NCBI GenBank assembly: GCA_001805895.1
Contig: MHHD01000011.1
Location: forward strand, 2,958-18,802
Origin: Omnitrophica WOR_2 bacterium RIFCSPLOWO2_12_FULL_51_8
GTDB taxonomy: Bacteria; Omnitrophota; Gorgyraeia; Gygaellales; Profunditerraquicolaceae
Direction: 5' to 3'
Length of the DNA stretch: 15,845 bases
Shown: positions 6,455 through 13,132 of the stretch, one piece after another
Layout: the number at the start of each line of letters is the position of its first letter
Numbering within the stretch: the stretch's first letter is position 1
The notes under the pieces: generated by a model
Told to the model about the DNA's origin: nothing
Database searches by the model: none
The model's input: only the letters and a program-made list of their open reading frames with translations
Program-made: the position numbers and the translations under genes

Positions 6455-8638
6455 ATGGCTAAGATAACTTTGCGTATTACGGATATGCACTGCGCTACCT
6501 GCGCGTTGAATATCGAGCAGGCGCTTAAGCGGCTGGGGGGTGTGGCCGGCGCTCAGGTAAATTTTGCCGCTGAGATAGCCTTCATAGAGTTTGACCCGCA
6601 GAAAGTAAACGCCGCCAGCCTGGTCAACGCGATAAAGCAGGCCGGCTATTCCGCCCAAGAGGCCGGAGGATTAACGCTCTCTCCGGGCGGGGAACTGCAG
6701 AGATTAAAGCTGAAGGTGGTCGTCTCTGTTGTCCTTTCGCTTGCCTTAATGTTGATCGCGATGGGCGCGGATTCAGGCATGGCCTTTGCGCAGTTCCTCT
6801 TAGCCTCCGCGGTTTTATCCTGCGGGTATACTATTTTTTCCCGCGGGGCCTCAAGCCTCTGGCGCAACCGGCGGGCAAATATGGATACCCTGGTTGCCCT
6901 GGGAGTGGGCAGCGCTTACCTATATAGTGTAGCCGCAAGCTTCAACGTTTGGCTGGGCGGCGGCATAGCCAAGGAAGGGCATCTTTATTACGAGGTAGCC
7001 GCGTTTCTGCTTACCTTTATATTGCTGGGCAGGTACCTGGAGGCGTTGACCAAAAGGAGGACTTCCCAGGCCATCCAGAAGCTTGCTGCCCTGCGGCCGC
7101 AGACTGCCCTGGTGGTCAGGGAGGGGCAGGAACGTCAGATCCCGGTCGAAGAATTAGCAGCCGGCGACATAGTGGTGGTAAAGCCGGGCGGGGTGGTCCC
7201 GGTAGATGGCGAAGTCATTGCCGGTTATTCCAGCGTAGACGAATCCTTGGTTACCGGCGAGAGCATTCCTCAGGAAAAAGGCATTGGCTCGGCGGTGATC
7301 GGAGGCACCTTGAATAAAAGCGGGTCTTTCCGCCTCCGGGCGACTAAAGTCGGAAAAAATACCACGTTGAGTCAGATTATCAAAATGGTAGAAGAGGCAC
7401 AGGGCTCGAAAGCGCCGGTGCAGGAATTAGCGGATAAGGTTGCCGCGATTTTCGTGCCGGCGGTTTTTCTGATTGCGCTGGCAGGCTTTCTGTTTTGGTT
7501 TTTACTGGCCGGCAAGGCCTTTGCCTTCAGCCTGGGCATATTTATCGCGGTGCTGATTATTGCCTGCCCCTGCTCGCTGGGCCTGGCTACGCCAACGGCG
7601 GTAATGGTGGCTACGGGCCGGGCCGCGGAGTGCGGCATCATTATTAAAAATGCCGCCAGCCTGCAGATGGCGCAGAGTATTGATATGGTCGTCTTCGATA
7701 AGACCGGCACGCTGACCGTGGGTAAACCCAGGGTCACGCACATCAAAAGTTATATCCGCGACGAGACCGAGGTCCTGCGGCTGGCAGCCGCCCTGGAAAA
7801 TAAATCCGAGCACCCCCTGGCGGAAGCGATCCTGGAATACGCCCGCCTGCATCAGGTAAGTTTTCCCGAGGCAGAAGGTTTCATTTCCCTGCCGGGTAAA
7901 GGGGTTAAGGCCGTAGTAGCCCAGGCACAATTAGCCCTCGGCAACCGTAAGCTGATGCAGGAAGAGGGTATTGATATAGAGAAGGCGGCCTTGGACCTGG
8001 AGCAGTTAGAAGGCCAGGGCCTGACAGTGATGTTTTTGGCCAGGGGCAAACAACTGATCGGCCTGGTGGCGGCGAGGGATGAACTGAAGAGCCACGCCCA
8101 GCGCGCGGTCCAGAAATTGAAGTGGATGGGCAAGCGCGTAGCAATGGTCAGCGGGGATAATAGCAGGACCGTGCAGGCCATTGCCCAGGAAGCGGGGATT
8201 ACGGAAGTCATGGCTGAGGTATTGCCGTTGGAAAAGGCGGGGGAAATTAAAAGGCTGCGCCTGCAGGGCAGGAAGGCGGCCTTTGTGGGAGACGGCTTGA
8301 ATGACGCCCCGGCGCTGGCGGCGGCAGACTTAGGGATTGCCATCGGCAGCGGCACGGACGTGGCCCAGGATGCCGCGGGAATCATCTTAGTCAAAGACGA
8401 TTTAAGGGATGTGGTCACCGCGATTGACCTGGCGGGCTTTGCGATGAGAAAGATCAAGCAAAACCTCTTCTGGGCGTTTTTTTATAACCTTATCGGCATC
8501 CCGGTGGCCGCCGGACTTTTTTACGCTTACGCGGGAGTCCTCTTAAATCCCGTCTTAGCCGGCGCGGCGATGAGCCTCAGCTCATTATCGGTGGTCGCCA
8601 ATTCCCTGACCATCAGGAGATACCGGGGGAAATTTTAA
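6455..8638 (+). CDS. copA: Copper-exporting P1B-type ATPase
   Basis: A 727-residue heavy-metal ATPase with one N-terminal HMA domain (residues 1-70) carrying the metal site MHCATC (Cys13, Cys16). It then has the P1B transmembrane core with the actuator TGES (267-270), the intramembrane metal motif CPC (371-373), phosphorylation site DKTGT with Asp415, the nucleotide-domain HP motif (His453-Pro454) and GDGLNDAP (612-619). The last helices carry FYN and M706-S-L-S-S, the pattern that together with CPC marks the Cu+ (P1B-1) class rather than the Zn/Cd/Pb class. Predicted role is export of Cu+ from the cytoplasm across the inner membrane. It lies 22 bp after the Mg ATPase with no strong Shine-Dalgarno sequence. 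No CopZ chaperone or copper repressor is visible beside it; the next gene is an Rrf2 regulator with its own promoter. Confidence 0.93.
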   Translation: MAKITLRITDMHCATCALNIEQALKRLGGVAGAQVNFAAEIAFIEFDPQKVNAASLVNAIKQAGYSAQEAGGLTLSPGGELQRLKLKVVVSVVLSLALMLIAMGADSGMAFAQFLLASAVLSCGYTIFSRGASSLWRNRRANMDTLVALGVGSAYLYSVAASFNVWLGGGIAKEGHLYYEVAAFLLTFILLGRYLEALTKRRTSQAIQKLAALRPQTALVVREGQERQIPVEELAAGDIVVVKPGGVVPVDGEVIAGYSSVDESLVTGESIPQEKGIGSAVIGGTLNKSGSFRLRATKVGKNTTLSQIIKMVEEAQGSKAPVQELADKVAAIFVPAVFLIALAGFLFWFLLAGKAFAFSLGIFIAVLIIACPCSLGLATPTAVMVATGRAAECGIIIKNAASLQMAQSIDMVVFDKTGTLTVGKPRVTHIKSYIRDETEVLRLAAALENKSEHPLAEAILEYARLHQVSFPEAEGFISLPGKGVKAVVAQAQLALGNRKLMQEEGIDIEKAALDLEQLEGQGLTVMFLARGKQLIGLVAARDELKSHAQRAVQKLKWMGKRVAMVSGDNSRTVQAIAQEAGITEVMAEVLPLEKAGEIKRLRLQGRKAAFVGDGLNDAPALAAADLGIAIGSGTDVAQDAAGIILVKDDLRDVVTAIDLAGFAMRKIKQNLFWAFFYNLIGIPVAAGLFYAYAGVLLNPVLAGAAMSLSSLSVVANSLTIRRYRGKF

Positions 8639-8646
8639 TTTTTTTC

Positions 8647-8674
8647 TTGACAAAAGATACAAATATGGTATCAT
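8647..8674 (+). promoter_or_regulatory. Strong sigma70-like promoter of the Rrf2 regulator gene
   Basis: A perfect TTGACA (8647-8652) and TATCAT (8669-8674, five of six to consensus) are separated by 16 bp, starting nine bases after the copA stop. A transcript would begin near 8681 and give a leader of about 47 bases. A second perfect TATAAT at 8700-8705 has a poor -35 and could be an additional start site. This arrangement indicates that transcription of region 3 can start independently of copA. Confidence 0.7.
8656..8672 (+). promoter_or_regulatory. Candidate operator: inverted repeat over the promoter
   Basis: GATAC-AAATATG-GTATC is a perfect 5-bp inverted repeat with a 7-bp centre lying across the spacer and into the -10 box of the promoter. 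A related palindrome, TGGTACCA at 8691-8698, sits just upstream of the second TATAAT, and the two share the core GGTAYCA. Rrf2 proteins commonly autoregulate through dyads placed over their own promoter, so binding here would block RNA polymerase. The operator assignment is inference from position and symmetry. Confidence 0.45.
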
Positions 8675-8727
8675 TACTTTTGCCTAATAATGGTACCAAT
8701 ATAATATCATTTATATTTTGGCCTATT

Positions 8728-9126
8728 ATGAAACTTATAACCAGAAACACAGATTACGCTGTAAGGGCCCTTAGGTTTATCGCAGGGAATAAAGATAGGA
8801 TAATCTCAGTTACGGATTTGGTTAAGAAGCTGAAGATACCCCGGCCGTTTTTAAGAAAAATCCTCCAGATATTGAACAAAAACAGGATTCTTGAATCGTA
8901 TAAAGGCCAAGGCGGCGGATTCCTTTTGGCTCTTCCGGCCAATAAAATATTTTTAGTAGATTTAATTGAGATATTGCAGGGACCGTTGAAACTAAACGAG
9001 TGTATCTTTAAAAAGAAGATTTGCCCGGATAGGAATAGCTGTCTTTTAAGAAGGAAAATTGTTGATATCGAAAGAAATGCAATTGCGGAATTAAAATCTG
9101 TTACTATAGCATCTTTATCCCGTTAG
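8728..9126 (+). CDS. Rrf2-family transcriptional regulator with Fe-S-type cysteine triad
   Basis: A 132-residue protein from the ATG at 8728; an upstream in-frame TTG at 8647 lies in the -35 box and is not a real start. The N-terminal winged helix-turn-helix is typical of Rrf2 proteins (ITRNTDYAVRALRFIA, then the recognition region IPRPFLRKILQILNKNRI and the wing GQGGGFLLALPA). A C-x6-C-x5-C motif within NECIFKKKICPDRNSC corresponds to the cluster-binding cysteines of IscR, NsrR and RsrR, so it probably senses iron-sulfur status, NO or redox change. It sits between copA and the CO dehydrogenase operon on the same strand, and the hemerythrin genes downstream fit an NO- or O2-responsive role. 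No clear Shine-Dalgarno is seen. The stop codon TAG lies inside the first copy of the CCCGTTAGA palindrome half. Confidence 0.88.
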   Translation: MKLITRNTDYAVRALRFIAGNKDRIISVTDLVKKLKIPRPFLRKILQILNKNRILESYKGQGGGFLLALPANKIFLVDLIEILQGPLKLNECIFKKKICPDRNSCLLRRKIVDIERNAIAELKSVTIASLSR

Positions 9127-9128
9127 AA

Positions 9129-9157
9129 AATAACCCGTGGCTTGTCGCAGGGTTATT
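9129..9157 (+). terminator. Hairpin after the Rrf2 gene, possible terminator
   Basis: AATAACCC (9129-9136) pairs exactly with GGGTTATT (9150-9157); the stem can extend inward through GTG/CGC with one bulged A. It begins three bases after the Rrf2 stop. The downstream tract CCATATTTTAT is only partly U-rich, so termination may be weak or partial, allowing read-through to cooS. Confidence 0.4.
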
Positions 9158-9252
9158 CCATATTTTATGAACCCCGTTAGAGATAAATCTCTAAACGGGA
9201 TGAGTTTTCTAACGGGATTTATTGCAAGATGAAAGCTAAAGTTATAAGCAAA

Positions 9253-9283
9253 CCCCGTTAGAGAACTTCGTTCTCTAACGGGG
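9253..9283 (+). repeat. Perfect 14-bp-stem hairpin in the cooS leader region
   Basis: CCCCGTTAGAGAAC (9253-9266) pairs without mismatch with 9270-9283 around the loop TTC. It ends 65 bp before the cooS ATG and is followed by CAAAAGGG rather than a T run, so it is not a standard terminator. A poor promoter-like pair (TTGCAA 9222-9227, TATAAG 9243-9248, spacing 15) would put this hairpin at the very 5' end of a cooS transcript, where it could protect the message; that promoter is speculative. Confidence 0.6.
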
Positions 9284-9333
9284 CAAAAGGGAAATTAGAA
9301 AAATTGATAAGAAGAATGTACTACTTAACCAAA

Positions 9334-9340
9334 AAGGAGG
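9334..9340 (+). promoter_or_regulatory. Shine-Dalgarno AAGGAGG fixing the cooS start
   Basis: A near-perfect anti-16S match eight bases before the ATG at 9349 selects that codon over an in-frame TTG at 9304, which lies upstream of the Shine-Dalgarno. Confidence 0.85.
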
Positions 9341-9348
9341 ATGTGGCA

Positions 9349-11262
9349 ATGGATTTTAAAACATATCGCAACCAGCCAGCGGACGAGTTGTCAGACTATA
9401 TGTATAAGGTAGCAAGAGAAGATAATATGGAAACGGTTTATGAACGGTTTGCCAAACAACAGCCGCAGTGTGCATTTGGCGCAATGGGGGTATGCTGCAC
9501 CTTATGCACGGACGGCCCCTGCCAGATTACCAGAAAGGCAAAGAGGGGAGTCTGTGGCGCCTCGGCTGATTTGATAGTAGCCAGGAACTTGCTCTTAAAG
9601 TGTGCGCAAGGCACAGCAGCCAATGTCTATCATGCGCGCAATGTAGCCAGGACATTAAAAGCGGTTGGCGAAGGGAAAGCTGATTATAGCATTAAAGAAG
9701 AGGGTAAATTAAAGGGCATAGCCAGCCGATTTGGGATTAACGGAAACAGAACGCTTGAAGAAGTAGCCAGCGAATTTGGGGCGTTCTTCATAGACCAGAT
9801 TAATAGTAATGATTATGAAGCGCTCAAATTAGTCAGGGTATTAGCCCCTAAGAAACGCTTAGCAATATGGGAAAAGCTTGGCATTGTTCCCGGAGGGCCT
9901 AATTCCGAAGTGGCCACAGCGCTTTCTAAAGCGATGACTAATGTTAATAACGATGTGGTGGATTTATTGCTCCATTGTTTGCGTTTAGGGATTGCCAACG
10001 AATATGCCGGACTTTTTGGGATTACCACGATGCAGGAGATCCTGGCAGGCATAGCCTCCCCGAATCAGGGCGAAGTAAATATAGGTATATTAGACCCTGA
10101 GGCAGTAAATGTGCTAATGCACGGGCATCAACCCCTTCTTGCGATTAAAGTGTTGGAAGCTGCGCGCGATAAGAAGTGGCAGGAGAGGGCAAGGAAGGCC
10201 GGAGCCAAAAACGGCCTTAAGATATACGGCTCCTTATGCGAAGGCCAGCAGATTTTTAATATTGCTTCAGAGTATAAGGATGTCTTTTTTGGCCAGATAG
10301 GCAATTGGATACAGCAGGAATTAGTGTTAGCTACGGGAGCAGTAGACGTATTGGCTTTTGACTACAACTGTGTGATGCCCACCATCTCTGAAGAGTTTGC
10401 GCCGAAATACCATACAAAGTTAATCTCAACAGACAAAACCATCCGGCAGGCTAATGTGGAGCGGCTTGAATTTGAGTCAGATAATGCTAAGGAAATCGCA
10501 GAAAAAATTTTGGAGAGGGCGGTAGAGGCTTTTGGGAAGAGAGGTAAGGTTAATATTCCTTCAGTGAAACATTCCGCAATGGCGGGTTTTACCACTGAGA
10601 GCGTAGTAAGCGCCTTAGGAGGCTCGGTTCAGCCGTTGATAGACGCCATTGCCTCAGGTTCAATTAAAGGCGTTGCCGCGGTCGTGGGCTGTACCACGGT
10701 CAGGGAATTCCAGTCGGGCAGGCATATAGTCGGTTTGACAAAAGAGCTTATTAAGAGGGATATCTTAGTGATCGGCGCAGGTTGTTGCTCAAGCACAATG
10801 CAGAACGCTAATCTAATGTCCCCAGATGCTGTGAGCGAAGCAGGCAGGAATTTAGCCTCGGTGTGCTCTAGTTTAGGGGTGCCTCCATGTTTATCTTATG
10901 GTAGTTGTACGGATATTGGCAAGATTATCCAAACGGCAGTTGCTCTGGCTGATGCCCTTGGGGTTGATGTCCCGGATTTACCAGTTGTTGCTTCAGCGCC
11001 TGAATATATGGAACAGAAGGCTGTAGCAGACGCTTTCACTGCTGTTGCATTTGGCCTGACTCTGCATTTATCTCCCGCCCCTCCGGTTCTGGGTAGCCCG
11101 ACAGTAACTAAGATTTTGACGCAAGATGTTGAGTCTTTAACGGGCGGAAAGGTATTTGTGGAACTCGATCCGGTTAAAACAGCAGATGCAATAGAGGAAC
11201 ATATTTGCAAGAAGCGTAAGGCATTGGGCTTGAAAGTAGACGGCGTGTTAGCTAAAAAATAA
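9349..11262 (+). CDS. cooS: Anaerobic Ni-Fe-S carbon monoxide dehydrogenase catalytic subunit
   Basis: A 637-residue CooS that interconverts CO + H2O and CO2 + 2H+ + 2e- at a Ni-4Fe-4S C-cluster; the enzyme is a soluble homodimer. The N-terminal pattern C41, C49 (D-cluster) and C50, C53, C58, C69 (B-cluster) is intact. By eye against Carboxydothermus CODH-II, the C-cluster ligands are present: His in MHGHQP (258/260), Cys297 (GSLC), Cys341 (DYNC), Cys448 (VGC), Cys479 (GAGC) and Cys520 (GSC). The APEYMEQKA lysine and PVLGSPTVTKIL segment near the C-terminus also match the family. The position before Cys297, usually a second Cys, is Leu. No acetyl-CoA synthase, CooC or hydrogenase genes adjoin it; instead cooF and a flavoprotein follow, as in CODH-CooF-FNOR clusters. 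The start at 9349 is set by AAGGAGG. Confidence 0.95.
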   Translation: MDFKTYRNQPADELSDYMYKVAREDNMETVYERFAKQQPQCAFGAMGVCCTLCTDGPCQITRKAKRGVCGASADLIVARNLLLKCAQGTAANVYHARNVARTLKAVGEGKADYSIKEEGKLKGIASRFGINGNRTLEEVASEFGAFFIDQINSNDYEALKLVRVLAPKKRLAIWEKLGIVPGGPNSEVATALSKAMTNVNNDVVDLLLHCLRLGIANEYAGLFGITTMQEILAGIASPNQGEVNIGILDPEAVNVLMHGHQPLLAIKVLEAARDKKWQERARKAGAKNGLKIYGSLCEGQQIFNIASEYKDVFFGQIGNWIQQELVLATGAVDVLAFDYNCVMPTISEEFAPKYHTKLISTDKTIRQANVERLEFESDNAKEIAEKILERAVEAFGKRGKVNIPSVKHSAMAGFTTESVVSALGGSVQPLIDAIASGSIKGVAAVVGCTTVREFQSGRHIVGLTKELIKRDILVIGAGCCSSTMQNANLMSPDAVSEAGRNLASVCSSLGVPPCLSYGSCTDIGKIIQTAVALADALGVDVPDLPVVASAPEYMEQKAVADAFTAVAFGLTLHLSPAPPVLGSPTVTKILTQDVESLTGGKVFVELDPVKTADAIEEHICKKRKALGLKVDGVLAKK

Positions 11263-11282
11263 TTTTTGGAGGAAGGTGTGCT

Positions 11283-11753
11283 ATGAAAAGACTCATGGTA
11301 AAGCTTGAAAGATGCAGTGGATGTAAACGGTGCGAATTAGCCTGTATGGAGGAGCATTCTGCTCAGAAGAACTATTGTCTGGCAACATTAGGCGCCCCTG
11401 AGCCAAAAACGAGAATTTTTGTCGAATCCATCAATGATCGCCCTATGCCTGTGGTATGCAGGCATTGTAATGAGCCGTTATGTGTAAGCGCCTGTATGGC
11501 TGGGTGTATGCAGAAAGATCCGGTTACAGGTATAGTGAATAATATGGGTCACGAACAGCAGTGTGTAGGGTGCTGGATGTGTATTATGGCTTGCCCTTAC
11601 GGTGTAATCAATCCTTCTTTTGATGTTGCGCAAACAGGAAAAAATGCATTTGCCCAGGCATTAAAGTGTGATTTTTGTCCAGAGAGAGAAACGCCGGCTT
11701 GCGTAGTAGCCTGCCCTAATGATGTTTTAGAGGCTGAGGAAATAAAAGAATAA
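11283..11753 (+). CDS. cooF: CooF-type ferredoxin-like electron transfer protein of CO dehydrogenase
   Basis: A 156-residue polyferredoxin of the DmsB/HycB/CooF fold with four cysteine clusters: RCSGCKRCELAC near residue 11, CRHCNEPLCVSAC in the middle, CVGCWMCIMACPYG, and CDFCPERETPACVVACP near the end. Together they can bind four Fe-S clusters. It takes electrons from the CooS D/B clusters and passes them to a partner, here most likely the flavoprotein encoded next. The gene begins 20 bp after cooS behind GGAGGAAGG (11268-11276), so it is in the same operon. No twin-arginine signal is present, consistent with a cytoplasmic location. Confidence 0.93.
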   Translation: MKRLMVKLERCSGCKRCELACMEEHSAQKNYCLATLGAPEPKTRIFVESINDRPMPVVCRHCNEPLCVSACMAGCMQKDPVTGIVNNMGHEQQCVGCWMCIMACPYGVINPSFDVAQTGKNAFAQALKCDFCPERETPACVVACPNDVLEAEEIKE

Positions 11754-11781
11754 TTAATAAGTATCCCAAAGGGAGGCGTAT

Positions 11782-13113
11782 ATGCGATATGTGATTATTG
11801 GCAGCAGTGCAGCAGGCGCGCAGGCAGCAGAGGAGCTGTGCGCCTTAGACAAAGATAGCAAGATAGTGGTTGTATCGCAGGAAGGCTATCCGCCTTACTC
11901 GCGCTGTCTTATTTCTCGCTACGCGGATGGCAGGTTATTAGAAAGTGATCTTTATTTTAAAACCAAGGATTTTTTCAAAAAATGCGGCGTTGAAGAGAAT
12001 TTACATACTACGGCCGCAAAAATAGACAGGGCTGCAAAAAAATTGATCTGTGAAAATGCTAAAGAGATAGAATACGATAAACTATTAATTGCCACAGGAG
12101 CCAGGCCTCGGTTTCCCAAAATAGACGGATTAGATTTAAGCGGAGTTACCTGCTTCCATTCTTTAGATGACGCCTATCGTGTTGCGGAGTCAGTAGCCTT
12201 TGTCAAAGAAGCTGTGGTGGTGGGCGCCGGGTTCGTAGGGCTTGAGGCTGCCTATGCGCTCACCAGGCTGGGCATAAAAGTTACCGTTGTAGAAAGATGC
12301 TCCCAGATATTGCCTAACCAATTAGATATCATCGCCAGCAAAATAATCCAAAGAGACCTTGAAGAGTTGGGCGTAGAGGTTATTCTCAATGAAAGCCTCA
12401 TTTCTATTAATGGAACAGAGTCAGTATATGACGTGACTACTGCGGATAAGGCACATATCAAATGTGAGTTTGTCGTTATTGCCACTGGCATAACTCCTAA
12501 CAAAGAACTGGCAGAACAAGCAGGGCTGGATACAGATAGAGGGATTCTGGTAGATGAGTTTTTGATGACTTCTGATGCGAATATTTTTGCTGCAGGGGAC
12601 TGTATTGAGATTCAAGATGTATCTACAGGCAAAAGGACACTTTCTGCCACTTGGTTTAATGCGGTTTTGCAGGCAAAATTTGCTAGCCACAATATGGCTG
12701 GCGGAAGGAGAAGATACACCGGCGCCGTGGGAATTCAAAATGCGGTGCAGTTTCATCAGATACCGGCTATATCATTCGGTAAAACATTAATAGAAGACGA
12801 AAGCAGCGACGGCTATGAAGTGATAAGCATCCACTCAGGAAATGTGTATAAGAAGCTGGTATTAAAAGAAGATAAAATTTGCGGGATGATTTTTGTGGGC
12901 GATATAGCTAAATCCGGATTCTATGCGGCATTAATTCGCCAGGAGGTAGATGTATCTAAATACAGGGATAAATTGTTAGACCAGGACTTTAGTTATGCCT
13001 ATTTTAAAGACGAGAATTTCGGCCAAATGGACCCCTACAAAACTATTCCGGCATGCTGGGGGAGTCCTGTGTGGTGGCTTCAGCGCGCACAATGTATGGG
13101 CATCGGCTCATAA
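11782..13113 (+). CDS. FAD/NAD(P)-dependent oxidoreductase of the CODH-associated type (NADH oxidase/CoA-disulfide reductase-like)
   Basis: A 443-residue two-dinucleotide-fold flavoprotein. It shows an N-terminal FAD motif GSSAAGAQAAEEL, the ATGARPRFP signature, the NAD(P)H Rossmann motif GAGFVG (148-153), and the second FAD contact NIFAAGDC (Gly272-Asp273). Cys42 in PPYSRCLISRY sits where NADH peroxidase and CoA-disulfide reductase carry their redox-active cysteine. It starts 28 bp after cooF behind GGGAGG (11771-11776). In other bacteria CooS-CooF-FNOR clusters of this order are thought to connect CO oxidation with NAD(P)+ reduction or with peroxide/O2 defence. The final roughly 30 residues are unusually rich in Trp and Cys, and I do not recognise that tail. 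Electron flow direction and acceptor are inferred. Confidence 0.9.
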   Translation: MRYVIIGSSAAGAQAAEELCALDKDSKIVVVSQEGYPPYSRCLISRYADGRLLESDLYFKTKDFFKKCGVEENLHTTAAKIDRAAKKLICENAKEIEYDKLLIATGARPRFPKIDGLDLSGVTCFHSLDDAYRVAESVAFVKEAVVVGAGFVGLEAAYALTRLGIKVTVVERCSQILPNQLDIIASKIIQRDLEELGVEVILNESLISINGTESVYDVTTADKAHIKCEFVVIATGITPNKELAEQAGLDTDRGILVDEFLMTSDANIFAAGDCIEIQDVSTGKRTLSATWFNAVLQAKFASHNMAGGRRRYTGAVGIQNAVQFHQIPAISFGKTLIEDESSDGYEVISIHSGNVYKKLVLKEDKICGMIFVGDIAKSGFYAALIRQEVDVSKYRDKLLDQDFSYAYFKDENFGQMDPYKTIPACWGSPVWWLQRAQCMGIGS

Positions 13114-13132
13114 GAAAAACAGAAGGCATTTA

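Larger units (their letters stand above)
9117..9283. repeat. Nested array of CCCGTTAGAGA palindromes between Rrf2 gene and cooS
   Basis: Six copies of the CCCGTTAGA core occur in alternating orientation. An outer 14-bp inverted repeat (9117-9130, ATCCCGTTAGAAAA, exactly complementary to 9205-9218) encloses the hairpin at 9129-9157 and a second palindrome at 9173-9199 (12-bp stem, one bulged A in the 3' arm). A third, perfect 14-bp stem with a 3-base loop stands alone at 9253-9283. The arms are related but end differently (GAAAA, GAGAT, GAGAAC). This looks like dispersed intergenic palindromic elements (REP- or MITE-like) that have inserted near one another, possibly acting also as RNA hairpins. 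No coding potential is apparent in 9127-9348. Confidence 0.75.

Noticed and set aside
7852..8457. A 201-codon open frame on the minus strand inside copA
   Set aside because: It lies wholly opposite conserved ATPase sequence, has Ser/Pro/Ala-biased content typical of an antisense shadow, and shows no domain or Shine-Dalgarno.
6455..8638. Zn/Cd/Pb exporter (ZntA/CadA) for the second ATPase
   Set aside because: The CPC motif with FYN and MSLSS in the last helices and a single MxCxxC HMA domain point to the Cu+ class.
9117..9283. CRISPR array
   Set aside because: The repeats alternate in orientation, differ in their ends and have no regular spacer lengths; they are palindromic elements.
9349..11262. 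Bifunctional CODH/acetyl-CoA synthase or aerobic Mo-Cu CODH
   Set aside because: The protein has the CooS B/C/D-cluster cysteine pattern, no acetyl-CoA synthase genes are adjacent, and no molybdopterin-binding subunits are present.
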